Below the pieces are notes generated by a model. It had not been told where the DNA came from, made no database searches, and saw only the letters and a list, made by a program, of their open reading frames with translations. From Clostridiales bacterium (GTDB lineage Bacteria; Bacillota; Sulfobacillia; UBA995), in assembly GCA_003517845.1 (NCBI GenBank), contig DOZU01000063.1, forward strand, positions 1,939 to 7,011: DNA of 5,073 nucleotides. Reading direction: 5' to 3'. The position numbers and the translations under genes are program-made. Of the stretch, positions 1 to 5,053 are shown one piece after another. Within the stretch, counting starts at the first letter, position 1. Each line of letters starts with the position of its first letter.

Positions 1-930
1 CGCGGTGACCCGCTCGAAGGTATCGATGTAGTCGGGATGCACGGGGAAGAGGCGCACGAACTCGTCCATGCGTTCGTTCATCCGACCATAGAACTTGGCG
101 AAGGGGGTCAGGTACTCCCGGATTATCACCTGCTTGTCGGCGGTTTTTCTGAGCAGACGTTCGGCCACCACGAACTTGACGTCCTTGCGGGCGATGAGGA
201 TTTGCTCGAAGCGGTCCTTCACCCGGCGGATGCTGTCGGCCACGAAAGAGAATCGAGGGCTGTCGAAAATGGCTTCCTGGACGCCGGCGATGAAGCGGAA
301 GCGTAGGTCCTTGCAGACCTCGCCGATCTCGCGCAGGAAGTTGAGGTCGAGGATGAGTTCCTGGTCCTTGCGGGTCCGCAGGTAGTCGAGCAGTTCGTCC
401 ACCACCAGGAGCAGACCGTGGTCGGGATATTCCTGGTGGAAGGCGGTCATCATCTCCTCGAAGGAACGCTTGTTGTTGGACACCTTATCCGCGTGCGGAA
501 AGGAATATGACACACCCATTGCGGCCAGATGCTCCTCGAGCTCGGCCAGGAGGATGTCGCGAAGAGACATGGTGGTCGCGCCGATCTCGCTTCGGACCAC
601 CTTGAACCGCCCGCTGATGTTGCCCGCGGCGCTGGCCACGCTCTTGTCCTTCAGATGCGTTGCGAAATCGCCGTTTTCGGCCAGGGCGGAGATCACGGAC
701 ATGAGGTGAGACTTACCGGTGCCGTAGTTGCCGACGACCAGCAGCCCCTTGTTGTCCATGGGGTGGTCGAACTGGAGTTGAGGAACGACCAGATTGACCA
801 GCCTCTCGGCCATCTCCGAGGAGATGACATAGGTCTGGACAAGCTGCCGGGCAGCAGCGGTCTCGTCGGCGTCCCGTAGCTGGACCACGGACTCGATAGG
901 CTCGAACTGAATCAGGTCTCCGTATTTCAT
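1..930 (-). CDS. brxC: BREX-3 P-loop ATPase BrxC (PglY-like, DUF6079), N-terminal part, cut by window edge
   Basis: The frame is open from an ATG at 930 to the left edge, giving 310 residues with no stop, so the C-terminal part is missing. The start is set by AGGAGGG at 939-945, eight bases upstream. Seen: a Walker A motif GNYGTGKS at residues 67-74 and a Walker B strand LLLVVDE ending in Asp178-Glu179, followed by a region rich in charged helices. The opening MKYGDLIQFEPIESVVQLRD and the spacing of the two motifs match my memory of the DUF6079/PglY group of large ATPases, usually around 1,200 residues. In BREX systems BrxC is a cytoplasmic ATPase needed for phage exclusion and usually for host methylation. 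The small P-loop gene 34 bases upstream fits BrxF and points to BREX type 3. A PglY of another BREX type, or a non-BREX DUF6079 protein, remains possible; the rest of the operon would decide. Confidence 0.8.
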   Translation of the reverse strand, partial: MKYGDLIQFEPIESVVQLRDADETAAARQLVQTYVISSEMAERLVNLVVPQLQFDHPMDNKGLLVVGNYGTGKSHLMSVISALAENGDFATHLKDKSVASAAGNISGRFKVVRSEIGATTMSLRDILLAELEEHLAAMGVSYSFPHADKVSNNKRSFEEMMTAFHQEYPDHGLLLVVDELLDYLRTRKDQELILDLNFLREIGEVCKDLRFRFIAGVQEAIFDSPRFSFVADSIRRVKDRFEQILIARKDVKFVVAERLLRKTADKQVIIREYLTPFAKFYGRMNERMDEFVRLFPVHPDYIDTFERVTA

Positions 931-938
931 CGCGACTG

Positions 939-945
939 CCCTCCT
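939..945 (-). promoter_or_regulatory. Ribosome-binding site of brxC
   Basis: AGGAGGG read on the minus strand, eight bases before the ATG at 930. It lies in the 34-base gap after the brxF stop and fixes the brxC start. The short gap and lack of any hairpin between the genes imply one transcript. Confidence 0.75.
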
Positions 946-964
946 GCGCTTTCGTTCCTCGTCT

Positions 965-1441
965 TCATGCAACGGCCTCCGGGCGCACTACTAGAAGATC
1001 TCGCAGGGGATATCGTCGGTATTCGGGATGGTCCGGCGTCGCATAAACCATGTGCTTGCCGTCGATGGAGCCGCTCCAGGCCGCGACCACCGTCTTGTTT
1101 CGCGAGAGTCCCTGCAAGAGCCGTAGCGGGTCCTGCTTGAGCGCGACATCAAACAGCACCTCGATGTTGTCCAGTAGGATCACGTCAGGTGCGGACGCGC
1201 CAACGAGTTCCGCGAGGAGACGGGGCACGTGTAGCGCCCGCTGGCGTTCGGTGAGATCAAGCATGCGGCGAGAAAGTTCGAGATTGACGTTGACCAGCGG
1301 AGCCGCCGTGCGCTCCTGGACATCCTGAAGCGCGGCGGTCTTGCCCGCACCCGCCGGGGCGATCAGCATGACGAGACGGTGGTACAGGGGGGCAGCTTCG
1401 GCGATCCTCCGAATGACCCCATCGGCGAGTGGTTCCGCCAT
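965..1441 (-). CDS. brxF: BREX-3 system small P-loop protein BrxF
   Basis: This is a 158-residue protein starting at the ATG at 1441. A GTG directly before it (1444) is in frame but only four bases from the GAGGAG site, whereas the ATG is seven bases away. Seen: a Walker A motif APAGAGKT at residues 28-35, a Walker B-like strand VILLDN at 87-92, a hydrophobic strand TVVAAWSG at 117-124, and a C-terminal HPEYRRYPLRDLLVV segment at 138-152. There is no signal peptide or membrane segment. Size, motif layout and the DUF6079-type ATPase immediately downstream match BrxF, the first gene of BREX type 3 operons as originally described (brxF, brxC, pglXI, brxHII, pglZ, brxA). Its exact biochemical role is not settled; a cytoplasmic ATP-binding partner of the BREX complex is the usual inference. 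A generic small AAA-like ATPase is the alternative. Confidence 0.8.
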   Translation of the reverse strand: MAEPLADGVIRRIAEAAPLYHRLVMLIAPAGAGKTAALQDVQERTAAPLVNVNLELSRRMLDLTERQRALHVPRLLAELVGASAPDVILLDNIEVLFDVALKQDPLRLLQGLSRNKTVVAAWSGSIDGKHMVYATPDHPEYRRYPLRDLLVVRPEAVA

Positions 1442-1448
1442 CACCGAT

Positions 1449-1454
1449 CTCCTC
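1449..1454 (-). promoter_or_regulatory. Ribosome-binding site of brxF
   Basis: GAGGAG on the minus strand, seven bases from the ATG at 1441 and four bases from the adjacent in-frame GTG at 1444. The spacing favours the ATG as the true start. Confidence 0.6.
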
Positions 1455-1528
1455 TTGTCCCGGGTTCGTTCGCCTGCGACGCCTCAAGCCAGGGAAAGCA
1501 TCTTTCGGGAACCGCCCGCAAACGCCCA

Positions 1529-1544
1529 CCGGACAATTGACCGG
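1529..1544. repeat. 16-base near-palindrome upstream of brxF, possible operator
   Basis: CCGGACAATTGACCGG is its own reverse complement at 14 of 16 positions; only the symmetric pair at positions 5 and 12 differs. It lies about 90 bases upstream of the brxF start. The symmetry would suit a dimeric regulator, but no regulator gene is present in the window and the role is a guess. Confidence 0.3.
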
Positions 1545-1689
1545 GGTGCTCCACCAAAAGTCGACGACCCTCGCATCACTGGGTGCTATTGGCTGTAGGC
1601 ACCTGCCTCTCCTTCATGACGTGCTCTGACCCAGCTTGAAAACTCCATATGCATGGTGAATGGCCATCGCCTTGCGCTCACCCTGACGG

Positions 1690-1719
1690 TAGACCGGGCA
1701 AACCCCCGTGGGTTATAGT
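1690..1719 (+). promoter_or_regulatory. Candidate distal promoter for fbp
   Basis: TAGACC (1690-1695, 4 of 6 matches to TTGACA), an 18-base spacer, then TATAGT (1714-1719, 5 of 6 matches to TATAAT). It would give a leader of roughly 220 bases before fbp. It is weaker in the -35 than the candidate at 1771. Confidence 0.25.
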
Positions 1720-1770
1720 GAGAACCAGGGATTGCTCCCGGGCGCGATGACGCCACCCGGGCGACCGGGT

Positions 1771-1799
1771 TTGACCCCGTCCGCCGCCGGTGGTATGGT
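1771..1799 (+). promoter_or_regulatory. Candidate sigma70-type promoter for fbp
   Basis: TTGACC (1771-1776, 5 of 6 to TTGACA), exactly 17 bases, then TATGGT (1794-1799, 4 of 6 to TATAAT). Transcription would begin near 1806, giving a leader of about 140 bases that includes the hairpin at 1847-1873. This is the best promoter-like pair I see in the spacer. Confidence 0.4.
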
Positions 1800-1846
1800 G
1801 AGGAGGGACAGTCGCGGGCCGCGCGGCCAGATGATCACCGCTGAGG

Positions 1847-1873
1847 TGGGAGCAGGTTGTGAACCCGCTCCTG
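1847..1873. repeat. Degenerate copy of the local GGTT-NTG-AACC inverted repeat
   Basis: GGAGCAGGTT (1849-1858) and AACCCGCTCC (1862-1871) form a 10-base stem with one mismatch around the loop GTG, and two G-T pairs extend it at the base. The core GGTTGTGAACCCGC is shared with the element at 4487-4523 and the fragment at the right edge. It would lie in the fbp leader RNA. Confidence 0.55.
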
Positions 1874-1933
1874 AGATGAAGACGGTTCTTGCCGGAACAG
1901 GTAGGATGGATACCCGCGGCACTGCACGCTTCG

Positions 1934-1939
1934 AGGAGG
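1934..1939 (+). promoter_or_regulatory. Ribosome-binding site that sets the TTG start of fbp
   Basis: AGGAGG ends nine bases before TTG at 1949. The frame is open further upstream, with another TTG at 1889, but that has no Shine-Dalgarno site and would add residues absent from the family. Confidence 0.7.
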
Positions 1940-1948
1940 GATCGGGGG

Positions 1949-3043
1949 TTGGGGGATAGGCTCACGCTGTCGGTGATCAAGGCGGATATCGGTGGTTTCG
2001 TCGGGCACTGCTCGGTTCATCCCGCGCTGGTGGACGAGGCGCAGCGGTACCTGGCCCAATCGACATTGTTGGAGGACTTCCGGGTCGCGACCGTCGGCGA
2101 CGACCTGAATCTGATCATGACCCATCGGCATGGGGTAGACCATGCCCCCGTCCATCGCCTGGCGTGGGATGTGTTCATCTCCTGCACGGCGATTGCCCGG
2201 GACAAGAAGCTGTATGGTGCCGGACAGGACTTGCTCAGCGACGCCTTCTCCGGCAATGTCCGGGGGATGGGCCCGGGCGTCGCCGAGATGGAACTTGAGG
2301 AGCGGGAGAGCGAGCCGGTAGTCGTCTTCATGGCCGATAAGACTTCCCCGGGGGCTTGGAACTACCCGCTTTACAAGATGTTTGGCGATCCCTTTAACAC
2401 CGCGGGCCTGGTCATCGACCCGAAGCTGCACGACGGCTTTCGGTTCGAGGTGCAGGATTTCCTGGAGTATAGACTGGTCGACTTCGACCTGCCCGAGGAC
2501 ATGTACGACTTGCTGGTGTTCATCGGTGCTACGGGGAGATTCGCTATCAAGTCGGTGCGCTCGCGGCAGACCGGCCTGATCGCCGCGGTATCCTCCACCC
2601 AGAAGCTCAACTTGCTGGCCGGAAGGTACGTGGGCAAGGACGACCCGGTGTGCATCGTTCGCTGCCAGAACGGGTTCCCCGCCGTAGGGGAAGCACTGGA
2701 ACCTTTCGCCATGCCCCACCTGGTATCGGGATGGATGCGCGGTTCCCACTGGGGTCCCTTGATGCCGGTGAGCCAGGCGGATGCGAGGCCGACGCGGTTT
2801 GACGGTCCGCCCCGGGTGGTGGCGCTGGGATTCCAGCTATGCCGCGGCAAGCTAGTCGGGCCCCAGGACTTCTTCAGCGATATCTCGTATGATCGGGCCC
2901 GCCAGACGGCCGGGACTATTGCCGACTACATGCGGCAGCACGGTCCCTTCGAGCCCCACCGACTCGATCTCGACCAGATGGAGTACACCACGCTTCCCCA
3001 GGTAGTGCAGAAGCTGCAAGGTCGCTTCCGCGCGATTTCCTGA
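1949..3043 (+). CDS. fbp: Fructose-1,6-bisphosphate aldolase/phosphatase (class V FBPase)
   Basis: A 364-residue cytoplasmic enzyme that condenses dihydroxyacetone phosphate and glyceraldehyde 3-phosphate to fructose 1,6-bisphosphate and then removes the 1-phosphate, which drives gluconeogenesis one way. The TTG start gives MGDRLTLSVIKADIGG, aligned with the family N-terminus. Family residues visible: Asp13 and His20, the Asp51-Asp52 pair, YGAGQD at 89-94, the block AFSGNVRGMGPGVAEME at 99-115, MADKT at 128-132, and YVGKDDP at 227-233, where Tyr227 and Lys230 correspond to the acid/base Tyr and Schiff-base Lys known from archaeal enzymes. GFPAVGE (242-248), GWMRGSH (261-267), GPFEPHRL (332-339) and EYTTLP (345-350) follow. 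Length is normal and nothing is missing. The enzyme is typical of archaea and deep-branching, often thermophilic, bacteria. A NifU-domain gene follows after 79 bases, possibly on the same transcript. Confidence 0.97.
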   Translation: MGDRLTLSVIKADIGGFVGHCSVHPALVDEAQRYLAQSTLLEDFRVATVGDDLNLIMTHRHGVDHAPVHRLAWDVFISCTAIARDKKLYGAGQDLLSDAFSGNVRGMGPGVAEMELEERESEPVVVFMADKTSPGAWNYPLYKMFGDPFNTAGLVIDPKLHDGFRFEVQDFLEYRLVDFDLPEDMYDLLVFIGATGRFAIKSVRSRQTGLIAAVSSTQKLNLLAGRYVGKDDPVCIVRCQNGFPAVGEALEPFAMPHLVSGWMRGSHWGPLMPVSQADARPTRFDGPPRVVALGFQLCRGKLVGPQDFFSDISYDRARQTAGTIADYMRQHGPFEPHRLDLDQMEYTTLPQVVQKLQGRFRAIS

Positions 3044-3070
3044 CGGGGAAGGCTGGCGGGTTGAACGTCC

Positions 3071-3085
3071 CTGCGATTTCCGCAG
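3071..3085 (+). other. Small hairpin between fbp and the NifU-domain gene
   Basis: CTGCG-ATTTC-CGCAG is a perfect 5-base stem with a 5-base loop in the 79-base gap. It has no T-run and is too short to be a convincing terminator, so read-through from fbp is likely. It may be chance. Confidence 0.2.
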
Positions 3086-3109
3086 TGCCGTGTGCGAAAG
3101 ACCTGGGAG

Positions 3110-3115
3110 AGGAGG
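3110..3115 (+). promoter_or_regulatory. Ribosome-binding site that sets the TTG start of the NifU-domain gene
   Basis: AGGAGG, then seven bases, then TTG at 3123. The upstream in-frame GTG at 3090 lacks such a site and would add eleven residues (from MCERPGRGG) not seen in the family. Confidence 0.75.
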
Positions 3116-3122
3116 ATTATCC

Positions 3123-3341
3123 TTGAAGGAAGATGTCATCAAGGCCCTGGAGGGGATCCGTCCCCACCTGCAGCGCGACGGTGGCGATGTCGAGCTGGTG
3201 GCGATTGAAGGCGACGTGGTCAAGGTCCGGTTGAAGGGGGCTTGCGGCGGCTGCCCCATGTCCCAGTTGACCCTCAAGAACGGCATCGAGCGGCACGTCA
3301 AGGCGCAAGTGAAGGGGGTCCGCTCGGTCGAAGCGGTGTGA
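3123..3341 (+). CDS. NifU C-terminal-domain Fe-S cluster scaffold protein
   Basis: A 72-residue protein that consists of a single NifU C-terminal (Nfu-type) domain, close to the usual length for stand-alone members. Seen: DVIKALEGIRPHLQRDGGD at residues 4-22, the family's N-terminal helix with its RDGGD turn; a strand pair ending VKVRLKGAC; and the CxxC motif Cys41-Gly-Gly-Cys44 followed by PMSQLTLKNGIE. The two cysteines would bind a [4Fe-4S] cluster shared across a dimer, for hand-over to apo-proteins in the cytoplasm. The TTG start is chosen for its AGGAGG at seven bases. There is no NifS or SUF gene beside it, so it acts as a general Fe-S carrier rather than as part of a local assembly operon. 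It may share a transcript with fbp; a large hairpin follows at 3368-3410. Confidence 0.95.
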   Translation: MKEDVIKALEGIRPHLQRDGGDVELVAIEGDVVKVRLKGACGGCPMSQLTLKNGIERHVKAQVKGVRSVEAV

Positions 3342-3367
3342 GGAGGGGCTGGACGCCGAGATTCATT

Positions 3368-3410
3368 AGCGGGCGGCGACCCGGTTGGTGAGGCCGGGCC
3401 GTCGTCCGCT
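3368..3410 (+). terminator. Large GC-rich hairpin after the NifU-domain gene, possible terminator
   Basis: Arms 3368-3384 and 3394-3410 form a 17-base stem with two G-T pairs and one A-C mismatch around the 9-base loop TTGGTGAGG. It starts 27 bases after the stop codon at 3341. There is no T-tract after it (only TT), so it is not a classical intrinsic terminator. It could stop transcription weakly, protect the 3' end, or be part of a structured RNA. Confidence 0.35.
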
Positions 3411-3536
3411 TCGACCCAGCGATGTTGGCCGGTCGCGGCAAGCACGCCGGCGAGCGGCAGGATTGCCCAGCGATCCGCAGAACTAACAACGCGATACCAG
3501 CCGGCTGACAGCCTCAAGCACCGGTCGACAAGGGCG

Positions 3537-4463
3537 GTGGAGAAACTGTCCGAGTGCCCCCTGCGGATCTTGCTGATCTGCGAGCAACCGGAAGTAGTCA
3601 CGGGGATCCGCGCCATGCTCCCCTCCCCCGGCTATCAGGTGACCGCCGGGGCGACACCCGATGCCTTGCCGCCGGATTTGCCCCACATCATCCTCCTCGA
3701 TGTGAATGGCGTTCCCGCCCGGCCGGAACGGGCGCTGGGTCCGCTCTGGGAGTCCGTTGCCACCTGGGATACCCCCTTGCTCCTGCTCACCGCCCGGGAG
3801 GGCGTCGACCGCTGGCTCTCGCGACTGGAGGAAGGGCTTGTCGACTACCTGGCATGGCCTTTCAGCCCGGGCGAACTGGCAGCCCGCATCCGGCTGGTGC
3901 GGCGGACCAAGGCCATGTTCGATGAAGCGAGGAAGACCCACCGGCGGCTGGAAGAGCTATCGATCACCGATTCGCTGACCGGCCTATACAACGGTTGGTA
4001 CCTGCAACACCGCGGCCGGGAAGAGGTGGCCCGCGCCAAGCGGTATCAGCACCCGATATCCTGCATCATGGTAGATGTGGACCACTTCAAGCGGATAAAC
4101 GACGCCCACGGCCACCCAAGCGGCAATGTAGTCCTGGCGGAACTGGGCAGGCTCTTGAAGAGCATCATCCGCGGGTCGGACATCGCCGGCCGGTATGGGG
4201 GAGAGGAGTTCCTCCTCATCCTGCCCGAGACCGACGGCCCCGACGCCATGCTCTTGGCCGAGCGGTTGCGCGGGACGGTCGAGCAACACTGCTTCAGCCT
4301 GAGCGACCTGCCCCTCACCATCACGGTCAGCGTGGGGGTGGCGACTTTCCCCGACCGGGGGATAAGCGGCCACGAGACCCTGGTGCGCGAGGCCGACCAG
4401 GCTATGTACCAGGCAAAGATGTCCGGGCGCAACCGGGTGGCGGGCGGCAGGGGAGAAGGCTGA
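3537..4463 (+). CDS. Diguanylate cyclase with degenerate receiver domain (REC-GGDEF)
   Basis: A 308-residue soluble protein with GTG start and a weak AAGGG site close by, so the start is less certain than for its neighbours. Residues 9-122 look like a response-regulator receiver: Asp55 in IILLDVN and Thr85 in LLLLTAR are kept, but the acidic pair is Cys15-Glu16 and the conserved Lys in the last loop is Trp107 (LAWPF). A charged linker helix (about 120-142) leads to the GGDEF domain (about 143-303): DSLTGLYN at 145-152, metal site VDVDHFKRIND at 179-189, active-site GGEEF at 221-225, and the inhibitory I-site RGSD at 212-215, exactly five residues before it. It should make cyclic di-GMP from two GTP, with product inhibition. 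The altered receiver suggests that control is not by ordinary phosphorylation. There is no kinase gene nearby. Flanking spacers suggest its own transcript. Confidence 0.93.
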   Translation: MEKLSECPLRILLICEQPEVVTGIRAMLPSPGYQVTAGATPDALPPDLPHIILLDVNGVPARPERALGPLWESVATWDTPLLLLTAREGVDRWLSRLEEGLVDYLAWPFSPGELAARIRLVRRTKAMFDEARKTHRRLEELSITDSLTGLYNGWYLQHRGREEVARAKRYQHPISCIMVDVDHFKRINDAHGHPSGNVVLAELGRLLKSIIRGSDIAGRYGGEEFLLILPETDGPDAMLLAERLRGTVEQHCFSLSDLPLTITVSVGVATFPDRGISGHETLVREADQAMYQAKMSGRNRVAGGRGEG

Positions 4464-4486
4464 TCGGCCGGGATCGCGATCGGCTT

Positions 4487-4523
4487 CGTTGTAGGGGCGG
4501 GTTTTGAACCCGCCCCTACAACG
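4487..4523. repeat. Near-perfect 37-base inverted repeat (REP-like intergenic element)
   Basis: Perfect 17-base arms (4487-4503 and 4507-4523) around the loop TTG. The inner part reads TGTAGGGGCGGGTT and AACCCGCCCCTACA. It lies 23 bases after the diguanylate cyclase stop. I recall elements with this GGGGCGGGTT core as widely scattered intergenic repeats in several GC-rich bacterial genomes. A copy cut by the right edge and a degenerate copy at 1847-1873 support a repeat family. There is no T-tract, so termination is only a possible side role. Confidence 0.85.
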
Positions 4524-4593
4524 GCCACGAGGATCACCGCGGCCATCACCGCGTCCGCGGCCCGGAGTCGTGACCACGATCCGGTCGCCCGTC

Positions 4594-4609
4594 CGAAAGT
4601 CTACTTTCG
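4594..4609. repeat. Inverted repeat upstream of the PPC gene
   Basis: CGAAAGT-CT-ACTTTCG has perfect 7-base arms with a 2-base centre and lies 21 bases before the ATG at 4631. It could be an operator or a small hairpin in the leader. I found no clear promoter pair near it. Confidence 0.4.
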
Positions 4610-4620
4610 TAGCAGCAGGG

Positions 4621-4626
4621 AAGGGA
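4621..4626 (+). promoter_or_regulatory. Ribosome-binding site of the PPC gene
   Basis: AAGGGA followed by TAGC and the ATG at 4631. It is weaker than the AGGAGG sites of fbp and the NifU gene, and supports the ATG as start. Confidence 0.5.
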
Positions 4627-4630
4627 TAGC

Positions 4631-5020
4631 ATGACTTCATCCTATCGCTCGGGCAGGGTAATCAGCGGGAAGCTGCCGGAGGGCGCGGATCTCCTGGCTT
4701 TCCTCGAGGACACGGCAGCCCGGGGCGGCTTCCGGCGAGCTTCCGCCCTGGCTCTGGGAGCGGTGAAACGGGCGGTCTTCGCCTTCTTCGAACAGGGTAG
4801 TCGCCGGTACCTCCCGCTGACACGGGATCAGGAGTTGGAACTGCTGAACCTCACCGGGTTGATCGGCGACGATGGGGGACGTCCAGCACTGCACGCCCAC
4901 GTGACTTTTGGCGACGCCCTGGGCCAGGCGTTCGGCGGCCACCTGCTGCCGGGCACGGTGGTGTTCGGCGGCGCTTACTGGCTCGAGGAACTCCGGGAAC
5001 CGGAGAGCGAGGACGCCTAG
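4631..5020 (+). CDS. PPC domain (DUF296) putative DNA-binding protein
   Basis: A 129-residue protein filling one PPC/DUF296 domain, the fold shared by plant AT-hook proteins and small stand-alone bacterial and archaeal proteins that form trimers. Seen: the opening strand GRVISGKLPEGADLLAFLED (8-27), the middle segment RRASALALGAVKRAVFAFFE (35-54), ELLNLTGLIGDDGGRPALHAH (70-90) with His88 and His90, and FGGHLLPGTVVFGG (101-114) with His104. The three histidines sit where bacterial members have a conserved, possibly metal-binding cluster. There is no AT-hook, signal peptide or membrane segment, and the acidic tail ends in ESEDA. The molecular function of bacterial members is unsettled; DNA binding is inferred from the family name. 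It is separated from the cyclase gene by 167 bases with two inverted repeats, so a separate promoter is likely. Confidence 0.9.
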   Translation: MTSSYRSGRVISGKLPEGADLLAFLEDTAARGGFRRASALALGAVKRAVFAFFEQGSRRYLPLTRDQELELLNLTGLIGDDGGRPALHAHVTFGDALGQAFGGHLLPGTVVFGGAYWLEELREPESEDA

Positions 5021-5032
5021 CCGGACGTCCGG
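5021..5032. repeat. Perfect 12-base palindrome directly after the PPC stop codon
   Basis: CCGGACGTCCGG begins at the base after the TAG stop. It is fully self-complementary. It could form part of a termination structure with the next hairpin, or be a protein site or chance in GC-rich DNA. Confidence 0.35.
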
Positions 5033-5034
5033 AC

Positions 5035-5050
5035 GCTGCCCGTGGGCAGC
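5035..5050 (+). terminator. Hairpin after the PPC gene, weak terminator candidate
   Basis: GCTGCCC-GT-GGGCAGC gives 7-base arms (effectively 6 pairs with a 4-base loop) 14 bases after the stop. Only CTCTGT follows, so a T-run is lacking and intrinsic termination is doubtful. Confidence 0.3.
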
Positions 5051-5053
5051 CTC

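Larger units (their letters stand above)
1445..1948. other. Divergent intergenic region between the BREX operon and fbp
   Basis: About 500 bases separate the leftward brxF from the rightward fbp. Short frames here on either strand show no recognisable protein and no good start site. The half nearest brxF (1445-1680) should contain the BREX promoter, but I could not find a convincing minus-strand -35/-10 pair; it does contain a near-palindrome at 1529-1544. The half nearest fbp contains two candidate rightward promoters, CCCGGG-based inverted repeats at 1737-1761, and a degenerate copy of the local repeat family at 1847-1873. Confidence 0.7.

Noticed and set aside
529..879. Plus-strand open frames of 80-116 codons within 37-879
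   Set aside because: They are shadows of the brxC reading frame, which has clear Walker motifs and a good ribosome site on the minus strand.
1835..2749. Long open frame of 304 codons on the minus strand opposite fbp
   Set aside because: It is a shadow of fbp caused by GC-rich codon bias. The plus-strand frame encodes a full, well-conserved enzyme, and the antisense product shows no recognisable domain.
3054..3070. Vestigial half-copy of the repeat (GGCGGGTTGAAC) after fbp
   Set aside because: Only the short core resembles the family; the arms do not pair, so chance is more likely.
3342..3536. Cyclic di-GMP riboswitch upstream of the diguanylate cyclase
   Set aside because: The spacer is structured, but I could not find the conserved core motifs of either known cyclic di-GMP riboswitch class.
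4487..4523. Classical rho-independent terminator after the diguanylate cyclase
   Set aside because: The stem is strong but followed by a GC-rich stretch with no T-run, and the same sequence recurs elsewhere, so a dispersed repeat is the better call.
3984..4640. Open frame of 218 codons on the minus strand opposite the diguanylate cyclase
   Set aside because: It is antisense to the conserved GGDEF domain and runs through the intergenic inverted repeat, which produces the repetitive GGFKTRPY-like peptide. No ribosome site or domain supports it.
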